Shown here piece by piece: positions 26,418 through 35,627 of a stretch of DNA of 64,000 nt (its first letter is position 1; every line of letters begins with the position of its first letter). The stretch is from Actinomyces sp. oral taxon 897 (GTDB lineage: Bacteria; Actinomycetota; Actinomycetes; Actinomycetales; Actinomycetaceae). Position numbers and translations under genes: made by a program. Location of the stretch: contig NZ_CP027236.1 of assembly GCF_002999235.1 (NCBI RefSeq), positions 1,426,001-1,490,000 on the forward strand, read 5' to 3'. The notes beneath the pieces were generated by a model. The model searched no databases. It had not been told where the DNA came from and worked only from the letters and a program-made list of their open reading frames with translations.

Positions 26418-27953
26418 CGCAGCTCCTGGAGCGTGGACACTAATAGGCAATAGGACCGACATTAGCCGGAGCGCGGACCACCTGGACCGTGCGGGCGGCC
26501 GATCCGCACGCACCCGTTCCAGGACAGGTACCAAGGAGGAAAGAAGGCTGGCTGGCCAGCGCTCGGCCCAGCCGCCCACGAGGTCGAGTACCGCCCCAAC
26601 GGCATCGTCGGTGGCAGCGGGGTCGGTCAGGAGACCGGCGACGGCGTCCAGCAGCTCAGGTGTTGGCGCGGCGCCCGTACCCGCGAAGTCCCTCACGAAC
26701 CCGGTCATGCCGTTCAGGCGCAGGTCGGAGGGGTTCGGGCGCGCCCGGAGCGCGGAGGCGAGCAGGCCGGCCCAGCGCTCGTCGCCCTGGAGGGCGAGGG
26801 CGTAGGCGGCGTCGGTGCGCGGCGTGCCCCGGTGGCGGCTCGGGCGCAGTGCCTCAGGGCGTGCTGCCAGGCGGGCCAGGGCATCGCGGACCTCCGGCCG
26901 CGAGCGCATGAGCCGCAGGGCGCCCACCATGGTGTCTGGGTCCGCGTCGGGGCGCTCCGCGAGCTCGAGCAGGCGCTCACGGGCCGACGGCGTGGCGCCA
27001 CGCGACCTGAGGACCACCTCGGTGAGGGCCTCGATAACCTCCGTGCTCGCTCCACCGGCGTCGGCGGGCAGGGCGGTGAGTACTTCCGCGGCCAGTGGCG
27101 GGTCGGTGAGGGCGAGCCACATTGGCAACGAGGGGTCGGGGATGTCGTCCGTGAGCTCGTTGAGGCAGACGTCGGCGACGCCCAGCGCCGTGGACCAGCC
27201 AGCGGCCAGGGTGCGGGCGTCCTCCTTGCTCGCACGGCTGCCCGCCACGCGCCCGAGCAGGGCGCAGGTCCTGGCCTCGGGGGTGTCGGGGACGCCCAGG
27301 CCGTGGCGGCCCAGCACGAAGGCGGCGGCGCGGGCGATTGCCGCGTCGGGACCGCCCTCGGGGCCTGAGCCGGCGGACGCGAGCTCGCCCAGCACGGCGG
27401 CGCGCTGGGGGCCGAGCCGGGAGCGTCGGCCCTGAAGGAGGGTGAGGGCCTGGGCCGCGAGCGGGTCGAAGGAGCCGAGGCCAGCCAGCAGCGGGGCGAG
27501 GACGTCGACGGCCTCGTCGAGCCGGGCCTGGTACTCCCCGAGCCGGTCCTCGGCGCGCCGGTACCCACGCGGGTACGCCCGAAGGAACGCCAGGGCGGCA
27601 CGATGCTCCTGGACGCACTGGCTGTAGTAGGCCACGAGGCTAAGGGCGCCGGTCGGATCCGCGCAGCGCCCTGCGGCGAGCAGGCGGGCGACCTCGAGGA
27701 CGGCGGGCCCGGAGGCCGGGTAGAGGCTGCCCTGGTGGAGGACGGTGGAGTACAGGTCATTAAGAGCGTCGTCTGCGAGCTCTGGGTCGGTCAGGCCCTC
27801 CAGGGCCTCGGGCACCTCGGTGGCGGGCCCGTAGGCGCCGTCCAGCTCCGACCAGTCGACGCCCGCGGTGACCGCCCCAGGGCCCGTCCCAGGGCCCGTC
27901 CCAGGGCCTGCGCTTCCCCGTTTCCCAGCGTCTCCGGTGCTCTCAGTGCCCAC
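26418..27953 (-). CDS. HEAT/ARM-repeat-like protein, no own stop codon
   Basis: About 512 codons from a GTG at 27953 (GGAGG ahead) down to the next gene's ATG. It is almost entirely helical, with repeated LLxxL/ALxxL pairs suggesting an alpha-solenoid (LSLVAYYSQCVQEHRAALAFL, RTCALLGRVAG, VIEALTEVVLRS, RLLELAERPDADPDTMVGALRLM). No catalytic motif is seen. Codon use is very GC-rich until about 26465, where the bases switch to AT-richer, promoter-like sequence, yet no stop occurs and the frame enters the glycohydrolase. I infer a 3'-truncated or fused gene; an in-frame fusion protein cannot be excluded. Confidence 0.6.
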
Positions 27954-27957
27954 CGTC

Positions 27958-28038
27958 GTCCTCCCCCGTGGTGCCGCCCGTGGTGCCGCGCTAATCACTT
28001 CCCAATGGTGGAGGCGTCCTCCCCCGTGGTGCCGCCCG
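27958..28038. repeat. Two ~22-bp direct repeats upstream of the HEAT-like gene
   Basis: CCTCCCCCGTGGTGCCGCCC occurs at about 27960 and 28018. The stretch between holds the only A/T-rich bases of this gap (GCTAATCACTTCCC), a plausible promoter for the minus-strand operon. Confidence 0.6.
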
Positions 28039-28270
28039 ACTGCTGCTAAATAGTGCGCGGTCACACTAGCAGCAGGAGGCCTGCCGTCCGCGGCCGCCCC
28101 GCCAGCCCGACCAGGACCCCAGGGTGAATGAGGCCTGCCGCCCGCGGCGGCCGCCCCTTGGACGCGGCCGCTCCCTGGACGGCGTCGGGCCCGGCGGGTG
28201 TCCAGGCTCATGCGCCCCCCGGTGCCGGCCTCCCTGAGGTGCGGGCCGGTCGCTCCTACACTCCGGGACC

Positions 28271-29063
28271 GTGACTACCCCCGCCCCAGTCCGTCCCCCA
28301 GGCCGTGTCCGACGTCTCCTGCGGCGCCCCGTCGCCGTGGCCGAGGCCGTCATCGCCCAGCGCACCGTGCACCTGGCCCCTGAGCCTCCCGGGGCCAGGT
28401 CCGGCGTCATCACCCCCGACGGCCGCGCCCTGCCCTCTCCCGGCACCGAGGGCACCCTGCGCCTGGAGGCGGTCGGGGACTCCCTGGTGGCCGGCTCCGG
28501 GGTGGACAGCCAGGGCCAGGCCCTGACCCCGCGTATCGCCCGCCTCCTGGCCGCCGGCACCGGTGAGGACGTGGCCTGGTCCACCCACGCCCGGCTCGGC
28601 TCGACCATGCGCCGCGTCCGGTACCGGTTCCTGCCCGAGGTGGACCAGGCCGACGTCCTGCTGGTGTGCGCCGGCTCCAACGACCTCCTGGCCCGCCGCT
28701 CCCTGGCGGAGTGGGAGGAGGACCTCGAGGCCGTCCTGGACGACGCCGCCGGCCGCGCCCGGCACGTGGTGGTCTGCTCCGCCGGGCAGCTCTACCGCAG
28801 TCCCGTCCTCATGCGGACCCTGCGCCGCGTGCTGCGCGAGTGGACGGACGCCCAGACGCAGGCCTCCGCGGCCATCTGCGCGCGCCGCCGCGTCCTCTAC
28901 GTCGACGTGGCCCACTGCGACCTCGCCGAGGGCTTCTGGGCCCAGGACGGATTCCACCCCCTCCGCCGCCGGCTACGAGATGGCCGCCAGCATGGTCACC
29001 GAGCCCATGCTCAGCGCCCTGGGCGCCACGCGGACCGGCTCGCCCCTCCGCCAGGACCACTGA
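28271..29063 (+). CDS. SGNH/GDSL-family hydrolase, frameshifted near the C-terminus
   Basis: About 263 residues when the frame is repaired. The SGNH blocks are visible: GDSL-block AVGDSLVAGSG with Ser71, block III GSND (135-138), and block V DGFHP with His229. These enzymes are esterases or lipases. After FHP the reading frame breaks in a run of five C (28957-28961); with four C the protein would continue SAAGYEMAASMVTEPML, typical of the family, and stop at 29063. Unrepaired, the frame runs through the next gene. It is divergent from the HEAT-like operon. Confidence 0.8.
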
Positions 29064-29201
29064 CCACCCCTCCGCCAGGAGCACTAACCAGCCGCGCCCT
29101 CCTACCCCGCCCCCGGCCCTGTCACACGAGCGTCACAGCGGGAACACACTCCTCCGGCGTAGCCTGCACCCAGTGTCAGCCTGATCAGGGAGGGAACCAC
29201 C

Positions 29202-31187
29202 GTGAGCACGTCCGCGACCGCCTCGGCCGCGCCCTCCTACCCCGCCAGTCCCTCCCCCGCGCCCCGTCGGCGCCGCTGGCACCTGGAGGACTACGTCCTG
29301 GTGGCCTCCTGCCTGGGGTTCGTGGTCTGGACCGCCCTGGTGGGCGCGGGCGCCACGGGCTGGCTGGACCACCTGCGCCCATCCCGGCTGGCTCCCCGGT
29401 CCGTCCCGGGCCAGATCTACGAGGCGGTCTCCCTGGCCACCCACCCGGTCATTGTCTTTACGGCTATCGGGGTGGCCGCCCTGGTGGCCTACAAGCGTCG
29501 GATGCGGCGTCTGGCGGTGGCGCTGGCGGCCACATTCATTACGCCTGCCGTGGGGACGGCGGTGAGCATGTGGCTCAGCCGCACCCGACCGGCGTCGGCC
29601 TTTGCCGACTCCATCTCGCACCAGGGCTACGCCTACCCGGCCGCGCACGTGGTGGCCGTGACCATTGCCTCGTGGGTGCTGGTGACCCTGACGCGGGCGC
29701 AACGGCGACCGACCTCCAATATCTGGGCCGGGTCCCTCCTGGGGGTGCTGGTGGTCCTGGCCACCTGCGCCAGCCAGTGGCTCATGGGCCTGAGCCGGAT
29801 CTCCGACATCCTGGGCGGCCTCCTGCTGGGCTCGGCGGGTGCCGCGGCGGCCCTGCGTATTGGCGGCATCCAGGCGATCCTGGCCTCCTGGGGGCACCTG
29901 GGGCTGGCCAGTCGTGCCGTGGACCGACGCGCCGCCGTCATCCTCAACCCCACCAAGCTCGACGACCTGTCCCTGCTGCGGCGCCGCGTGGACTCCGAGG
30001 TCCTGTCGGCGGGCTGGCGGCCTACCGTGTGGCTGGAGACGACGGCGGAGGACCCCGGTCACGCGGCCGCCCGTGCGGCCCTGGACGCCGGGGTGGACCT
30101 GGTGCTGGTGGCGGGGGGCGACGGGACGGTGCGGGTGGTGGCCTCCGAGCTGGCCGGCACGGGGGTGTCCATGGCGCTGCTGCCCTCGGGCACCGGCAAC
30201 CTCCTGGCCCGTAACCTCTCGGTTCCCCTGGACACCGACGCCGCCCTGCGCCTGGCGCTGACGGGCCGGCCGCGCCGCATTGACGTGGTCACGGTGAGCA
30301 CCGACGCCGGTACCCCGGATTCTGGCCTGCCAGGGGACGGCCTGCCGGGGAACAGCTCCACTGAGGCGGCGGGCAGCCTGGGCGCCCAGGTTCTGAGCAC
30401 CCCGGGCCCTTGGGAGGCCGACGCCCCCGGCCCCCGGGTCACTGCGGTGACCAGCGCTGAGGGACCCGGGCTCGAGAGGCCCGACGCTAAGGGGCCCGGG
30501 CTCGCGGGGCCCAGCACCGAGGAGGCTGGCCTGGCCGGTGCCGCCGGAGCGCCGGGGACCGCCGCCTCCCCCGCCTCACGGCAGCCTCCCGGAGCTCCGG
30601 AGGCTGGCACCAAGGGGCCCGGCACCGCTGAGGTGCCGGACGCCTCCCCGCCCCAGGTCGTGGCCCCCCGCCTGAGTCCCGCGGCCGACGGGGCCACCCG
30701 TTTCGCGGTCATGGCGGGGCTGGGCCTGGACGCCCAGATTATGGAGGACACCAATGACGGGCTGAAGAAGGTCATCCGCGCGGGCGCCTACGCGGTGGCC
30801 GCGGTGCAGAACGCGGTCCCGGACCCCTTCACCCTGACCCTGCGCATTGACGGCGGGGAGCCGACCACGCACCAGGCCGTCATGGCCCTGGTAGGTAATG
30901 TGGGGACGATCACGCGCGGCATGACGCTCTTCCCCCGGGCTGTGCCCGACGACGGGGTGATCGACCTGCTTCTGGCCAACCCGTCCCACGTGGTCTCCTG
31001 GGCCAAGCTGGGCACGGGCCTGCTGACGGGCATGGACGTGGAGGGGCTGGACTTCTTCCGGGCGCGCAGCATTGAGATGACCCTGGACCGCCCCGTGCCC
31101 TTTGAGCTCGACGGCGACACCGCCGGGGTCACCCGCCACCTGGCCGTCCGCGTGGAGCCCGGGGTCCTGTCAGTCATAGCCCCCTGA
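29202..31187 (+). CDS. PAP2-like phosphatase - diacylglycerol kinase-like lipid kinase fusion
   Basis: 661 residues from a GTG at 29202 (AGGGAGGG ahead). Residues ~25-225 are a membrane PAP2-type domain with five or six helices; the motifs are degenerate (SRTRPASAF; YAYPAAHV for PSGH; SRISDILGG without the usual His). Residues ~240-661 are a diacylglycerol kinase-like catalytic domain with GGDGTVR (305-311) and PSGTGN (328-333). A Pro/Gly/Ala-rich insertion of ~120 residues (about 365-485) splits it before GLGLDAQIMEDT. It probably acts on a membrane lipid head group; the phosphatase half may be inactive. Confidence 0.88.
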   Translation: MSTSATASAAPSYPASPSPAPRRRRWHLEDYVLVASCLGFVVWTALVGAGATGWLDHLRPSRLAPRSVPGQIYEAVSLATHPVIVFTAIGVAALVAYKRRMRRLAVALAATFITPAVGTAVSMWLSRTRPASAFADSISHQGYAYPAAHVVAVTIASWVLVTLTRAQRRPTSNIWAGSLLGVLVVLATCASQWLMGLSRISDILGGLLLGSAGAAAALRIGGIQAILASWGHLGLASRAVDRRAAVILNPTKLDDLSLLRRRVDSEVLSAGWRPTVWLETTAEDPGHAAARAALDAGVDLVLVAGGDGTVRVVASELAGTGVSMALLPSGTGNLLARNLSVPLDTDAALRLALTGRPRRIDVVTVSTDAGTPDSGLPGDGLPGNSSTEAAGSLGAQVLSTPGPWEADAPGPRVTAVTSAEGPGLERPDAKGPGLAGPSTEEAGLAGAAGAPGTAASPASRQPPGAPEAGTKGPGTAEVPDASPPQVVAPRLSPAADGATRFAVMAGLGLDAQIMEDTNDGLKKVIRAGAYAVAAVQNAVPDPFTLTLRIDGGEPTTHQAVMALVGNVGTITRGMTLFPRAVPDDGVIDLLLANPSHVVSWAKLGTGLLTGMDVEGLDFFRARSIEMTLDRPVPFELDGDTAGVTRHLAVRVEPGVLSVIAP

Positions 31188-31303
31188 GGCAATACGGGAA
31201 CTGGGTCAGGGCGGGTCCCAGTCATAGCCCGGACTTAAGGCACCGTCCGCCCCTACTCGCAGCCCGCACCCGTGTCTTGCCAGTCATAGCCCGGACTAAG
31301 GGA
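31169..31303. repeat. Three copies of a GTCATAGCCC repeat
   Basis: CCAGTCATAGCCCGGACTTA at 31218 and a near-identical copy at 31280 are 62 bases apart; a third, diverged copy (CAGTCATAGCCCCCTGAGG, 31171) overlaps the stop codon of the lipid kinase. The gap has no gene. Confidence 0.8.
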
Positions 31304-31342
31304 ATCCAGGCAGGTTCTGGTCCGTGCCAGCAGCCAGGGCAG

Positions 31343-31414
31343 TTTTACCTTGGTGCTGTCAGATTATGGTAAAATATGTTTAACTTGTCGGTACGGAGGC
31401 CTTTCCGCACAAGT
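31343..31414 (+). promoter_or_regulatory. AT-rich promoter-like region with leader hairpin
   Basis: The most AT-rich stretch of the region holds TTTTACC (31343-31349) and GGTAAAA (31368-31374) as an inverted repeat, with TATGGTAAAATATG as a possible -10. A second hairpin (ACTTGT at 31383 with ACAAGT at 31409, plus inner CGGA/TCCG) follows. Both lie upstream of the FtsK-cluster and are its likely promoter/leader. Confidence 0.4.
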
Positions 31415-31526
31415 TCCTGCCGGATAGCAGAGCGGAGGCGCCTGCGGGGTGGGGGCACCTGCCTATACTCCACTCGCCTCTTGCGGGCCCGCTGCCCGCC
31501 GCTCCTAGACCGTGAGGATGCTGCTC

Positions 31527-32772
31527 ATGACCACCCCCCCCCAGCGATTCTCTGACCACTGACTACTATCAGGAGCTCGGCCTGGACCAGGACGCGCCCG
31601 TCTCGGAGATTCAGAACCGGCTCACGGTCCTGGAGGCGCAGAACCGCAGTCGCGCCGTCTTCAAGAACGCCCAGGGGGAGAGCGCGCGGCGCAGCCTGGC
31701 GTGGATCGCCGAGGCCAGGCAGGTCTTTGCCACCGAGGACTCCAAGGACGAGTACGACATCCGGCTCCGCCGCAGGCCCGTCCAGGTCGACTGGACCGGT
31801 CGGGCCTGGAGATACTACCACGCAGGTGACTACGGCCCGGCCCGGATTGCCGCCCGCAAGGCCCGGGAGGCCGCCCCTTCCGACCCCAGACCCTGGGTGG
31901 TCTCCGCCTGGATTGAGCTCGCCGAGAGCTCCAATGGTATGGAATTCTGGAACAATTTCGACGACAGAAGAAAGAATAAGCAGGCCAAGGTTTATGCCGA
32001 TAAAGCCCTTATTCTCGACGAGAATGAGGATATCGCGGTAGAAGTCCAGGAGGTCCGCGGTGTCGCATTCGAGGCCGTGGATGAGCCAGACCTGGCAGTC
32101 AATTGTTACCGGCAGGCCATTAGGCGCGCCTCGGACACTTACAAGAGCCAGCTCTACCTGCGCCTGGTCAGAGCCTTCAGCTTCAATAATAAGGTGACCA
32201 TTGATCTCTGCCTAGAGGCTTTGGTCGACAATCTTACTCCAGACGCCAGGAGAAGTATTGACGGGATTATAAAAAGCAGCATAAAGAGCTGGGCTGGATG
32301 CCGCCACGACTACGAGGACCATGGATACAAAGGATGGAATATTAAGGAGCTCGCAGAACGCATTGAACAACTAAATAAGTTGGCGTCGCAGGTGAACTCC
32401 CTCGACCTTCCGATCGACAACAAGAGAGATTTGGTCAGTTACATTAATTTTTGCGCTCAGATACTTGACCTTTTCCGTCTCGCCAAGACTCTCCGGGACC
32501 AACCCAGCCCCGGCGAACCGTTTATTGGCGACATAGGATTCCTGTTTTTCATCCCTCTTCCGGGAGCACTGGTGCTAGCAGCAATCTGCTTTCTTCTTGG
32601 ACTTCCCAATCTACAGCACTATCTTCAGGCGGCCGCGCTCATCATTGTATACATTGCCTGTCGATACTTGTGGATTTATCTACGCCAGCATCCCTACAAA
32701 CAAGACCAAGTCAAGGCCCGCGCCGCCGAGAAGGCAAGCGACGAGCTTCTGGAGAGGATTCGCAACTACTAA
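31527..32772 (+). CDS. J-domain-like / TPR-like membrane protein, out of frame after a C9 tract
   Basis: The start ATG at 31527 (GAGG nine bases ahead) is followed by nine C (31534-31542) that put the start out of frame with the long coding region; with eight C it would read MTTPPSDSLTTDYYQELGLD. The body continues to 32772. It holds an N-terminal J-domain-like helix set (DYYQELGLDQDAPVSEIQNRL ... EARQVFATEDSKDEYD), helical TPR-like repeats (YHAGDYGPARIAARKAREA, AVNCYRQAIRRASD), and two C-terminal membrane helices (FLFFIPLPGALVLAAICFLLG, AAALIIVYIACRYLWIYL). Base composition is much lower in GC than all neighbours, suggesting transfer. As sequenced, only a GTG at 31897 could start the frame. 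The FtsK-like gene starts 33 bases downstream. Confidence 0.7.
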
Positions 32773-32805
32773 CCCCAACCGACCCCAGGAATAGGTGGCA
32801 CGACC

Positions 32806-35091
32806 ATGCCCGTAGCAGACCAGGTCAGCCTGGGCGGGGCCGGTATTGACCTCATTGGACGGGGCAACGTCTGGGTGGAGGACTCCGTCCTGGACGGGGC
32901 CTCGCAGGCGGTGGCCCAGGCGCTCATCGCCCTGGCGCTGAGCGGGACCACGCCCGGCCAGCTGGAGGTCATCGTCCTGGACGACTCGCTCACCGGCGTC
33001 ACCTCCCCCTTCCAGGACGTCAACGGCGGCGGCCAGAAGATCCTGGACGTCCTGCCGGGGCGCGACGACCTCCTGGCCACCCTGGCCTACCTCAGGGCCC
33101 ACATCCAGGGCGTCAACAACGTGGTCCAGGGGCGCGCCCCCTGCCTGCTGGAGTTCCGCAGGCAGGTGGACTACCCCGTCGAGAGCTTCAAGCTGGTGGT
33201 GCTCGCCGCCGACTTCTCCCTGCTGCCCGAGCGGATCCAGAACGAGGTCGCCGTCCTGCTCAAGGCCGGTCCCCGGGCGGGGGTCACGTTCCTCATCCAC
33301 TCCATGTCCATGGGGGTCAACGAGTTCCTCACCGGCATGTGCACCCACCTCACCTGCCAGGGCACCACCGTCCTGGACGCCTCCGGCAGGCGCCTGGGGC
33401 GGGTCCCGGCCCCGGACGCGCAGGAGCTCATCGGCGTCGCCCAGCAGGTCGCCCGCCAGGTGGGCACCACCCCCATGGCGCCCATCGTCTTCAGCACCGT
33501 CCAGGACCTGACCCGCCCCTGGAGGGCCTCCAGCGCCGACGGCATCACCTTCTCCCTGGGACGCTACGGCCTGTCCCGGGTCGAGGTGACCCTGGGCGAC
33601 GAGGTCAACCAGCGCCACAACGTCCTGGTCACCGGGGCCGTCGGGCAGGGCAAGTCCAACCTGGTCTCGGTCATCGTCCACAGCCTGTGCCAGCGCTACA
33701 GCCCCGACGAGCTCGAGCTCTACCTGCTGGACTTCAAGGAGGGCGTCACCCTCAAGCCCCTGGCCCCCAACGGGCGGGGCGAGTTCCTGCCCCACGCCCG
33801 GGTCCTGGGGCTGGACGCCGACCGTGAGTACGGGGTGCACGTCCTGCGTCACCTCCTGCGGACCTACAGGCGGCGCATGGCCCGCTTCAAGGAGACCGGC
33901 GTCCAGTCGATCCGCCAGTACCGCGCGCTCCGCCCGGCCCGCACCATGGCCCGCATACTGGTGGTCATTGACGAGTTCCAGATGCTGTTCGCCGACAACG
34001 ACTCCCTGGCGCGCGAGGCGGCGGACCTGCTGGTGCGCTCGGTGCGCCTGTTCCGGGCCGCGGGCATTCACCTTCTGCTCGCCTCCCAGACCATCGGCGG
34101 GAACATGGCCCTGGCGGGCTCGGCCGGGGACGGCCTGTTCAGCCAGATCCCCGTACGCATTGCCCTGAAGAACTCCCTGACCGAGTCCCACGCCACCCTG
34201 GGGGTGCGCAATGACGCGGCCACCCACCTGCGCGCCCGGGAGGCCATTGTCAACTGCGACTACGGGGCCCTGGACGCCAACCGGAAGGTGACTATCGCCT
34301 ACGCCGACGAGGAGGTCCTCACCCCCCTGCGCGCGCACTGGTGGACGCTGGCGGCCGGCCGCTACCAGGCCCCCGAGGTGTTCAACGGGGAGGCGCCCGT
34401 CACCATTGACGCCGACCTGCCGGGCCTGCACGGGACCCGGGTGCCCACGCTCCTGCTGGGGCACCGCGTCGAGGTGGGCACCCCCGTGGAGGCCGTGGCC
34501 CTGGAGCCCGGGCTGGGGCGGAACCTGGCCGTCGTCGGCCCCGGGGACCAGGTGGCGGTACTGGTGGCCGCCGCACGGGCGGTCCTGGCCACATCCCCCG
34601 CCGGCCTGCTGACCGTCCTGCTGCCCCGGGGCCTGCCCGAGCCGGACCGGGAGGCCGTCCGCGCCCTGGAGGAGGAGTCCTCCCGGGTCGGCTGGCAGAC
34701 CCGCACCGTCCCGGCCGACGAGGTCAGCGCCTGGGTGGACGAGGCCTTGCTGCGCCCACCCGCCCGCGGCCTGCTCCTGGTGCCGCACTGCGAGCGTCTG
34801 CGCGAGGTCCCGGCGTCCCTGGGGGAGCTGCTGCGCGCCCTGCCCCTGGGCGGCACCCACGTCCTGGCGGGCTGGAGCAAGCTGGAGGCGTTCAACGACA
34901 CGGTGGGCTACGGCGGGGAGAGCTCCTTCGACGTCCGTCTGGCCCTGGGGCTGGACACCCAGTCCACCCGCCGCCTCATGAACGACCCGGTCCTGGAGTG
35001 GCGGCCGCGGGCCAACCGCGCCCTGGCCTGGGACGTGGCCGAGACGGCCGCCCCCGTCGTCGTCATCCCCTACACCCGAGCAGAGGAGTAG
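32806..35091 (+). CDS. Three-module FtsK/SpoIIIE-type ATPase, soluble, EccC-like
   Basis: 761 residues and no membrane helix. The central module has an intact P-loop GAVGQGKS (277-284), Walker B VVIDEFQ with Asp389/Glu390, and a sensor-like LLLASQT. The N-terminal module (about 1-230) has the same fold pattern (VIVLDDSL; FKLVVLAADFSLLPERIQNEV; GPRAGVTFLIHS) but no P-loop. The C-terminal module (about 540-761) has a dead P-loop, NLAVVGPGDQVA (573-584). This one-active-plus-degenerate layout resembles the cytosolic part of EccC/YukB of type VII secretion, with a different order. AATAGGTGG lies ahead of the ATG. Four small helical genes follow directly. Confidence 0.85.
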   Translation: MPVADQVSLGGAGIDLIGRGNVWVEDSVLDGASQAVAQALIALALSGTTPGQLEVIVLDDSLTGVTSPFQDVNGGGQKILDVLPGRDDLLATLAYLRAHIQGVNNVVQGRAPCLLEFRRQVDYPVESFKLVVLAADFSLLPERIQNEVAVLLKAGPRAGVTFLIHSMSMGVNEFLTGMCTHLTCQGTTVLDASGRRLGRVPAPDAQELIGVAQQVARQVGTTPMAPIVFSTVQDLTRPWRASSADGITFSLGRYGLSRVEVTLGDEVNQRHNVLVTGAVGQGKSNLVSVIVHSLCQRYSPDELELYLLDFKEGVTLKPLAPNGRGEFLPHARVLGLDADREYGVHVLRHLLRTYRRRMARFKETGVQSIRQYRALRPARTMARILVVIDEFQMLFADNDSLAREAADLLVRSVRLFRAAGIHLLLASQTIGGNMALAGSAGDGLFSQIPVRIALKNSLTESHATLGVRNDAATHLRAREAIVNCDYGALDANRKVTIAYADEEVLTPLRAHWWTLAAGRYQAPEVFNGEAPVTIDADLPGLHGTRVPTLLLGHRVEVGTPVEAVALEPGLGRNLAVVGPGDQVAVLVAAARAVLATSPAGLLTVLLPRGLPEPDREAVRALEEESSRVGWQTRTVPADEVSAWVDEALLRPPARGLLLVPHCERLREVPASLGELLRALPLGGTHVLAGWSKLEAFNDTVGYGGESSFDVRLALGLDTQSTRRLMNDPVLEWRPRANRALAWDVAETAAPVVVIPYTRAEE

Positions 35092-35094
35092 CCC

Positions 35095-35349
35095 GTGTCC
35101 CTCATGGACGTCATTAAGACCGTCACCGCCATCCAACGCCAGATCGAGGAGCAGCAGGCCCTGCTGGACGGCTTCAGCCGCAGCAACCGCGACAACATGG
35201 ACACCGTCCGCTCCTGGCTGACCGGCAGCGCCCAGGGCCGCGACCAGAGCATGCTGGCGGCCCTGGAGCGGGCCGAGCGCTCCCTGGAGACGGCCCAGGG
35301 CGCACTGGGCCGGGCCAGGGACGCCTCCCAGCACGTGACCACCCTGTAG
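35095..35349 (+). CDS. Small helical protein, WXG100-like hairpin candidate
   Basis: 84 residues from a GTG four bases after the ATPase stop. It is predicted to be two long amphipathic helices with a break near the middle, where SWLTGS places Trp41 at the position of the WXG turn in ESAT-6-like proteins, though the exact W-x-G is not present (W-L-T-G). No Cys and no signal peptide. By position it is a substrate or partner of the FtsK-like motor. The family is not recognised. Confidence 0.7.
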   Translation: MSLMDVIKTVTAIQRQIEEQQALLDGFSRSNRDNMDTVRSWLTGSAQGRDQSMLAALERAERSLETAQGALGRARDASQHVTTL

Positions 35350-35361
35350 GAGGGAAGGACA

Positions 35362-35625
35362 ATGAGCGACTCACTCCAGGACGTCATTAACGCGGCCTAC
35401 CGCATTGGCGACTCCACCCGGGACGTCTGCGACCGGTCCCGCAGCAGCGCCGACAGGCTGGCCCGGCTCGGCCAGGAGCTGGCCGTGGTCACGCGCCCCT
35501 CCCGCTCCGGCGGCGAGGCCGCCGCACAGACCATGGAGGCGGTCCGGGCCGTGCGCCAGGCGGTGGTGGCCCTAGGCGCCCTCCGGCGTGAGGTAGACAC
35601 CTTTGTCAGGGCGGCCCGGCAGTAG
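35362..35625 (+). CDS. Small helical protein of the FtsK cluster (2)
   Basis: 87 residues, with AGGGAGGGA ahead of the ATG. It is all-helical with heptad-like hydrophobics: SLQDVINAAYRIGDSTRDVCD and AVRQAVVALGALRREVDTF. No known domain. It begins 12 bases past the previous gene. Confidence 0.7.
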   Translation: MSDSLQDVINAAYRIGDSTRDVCDRSRSSADRLARLGQELAVVTRPSRSGGEAAAQTMEAVRAVRQAVVALGALRREVDTFVRAARQ

Positions 35626-35627
35626 CC

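Noticed and set aside
32680..35334. 884-codon minus-strand open frame opposite the FtsK-like gene
   Set aside because: Gly/Gln/Val-rich shadow translation typical of GC-rich DNA; the plus strand carries clear ATPase motifs.
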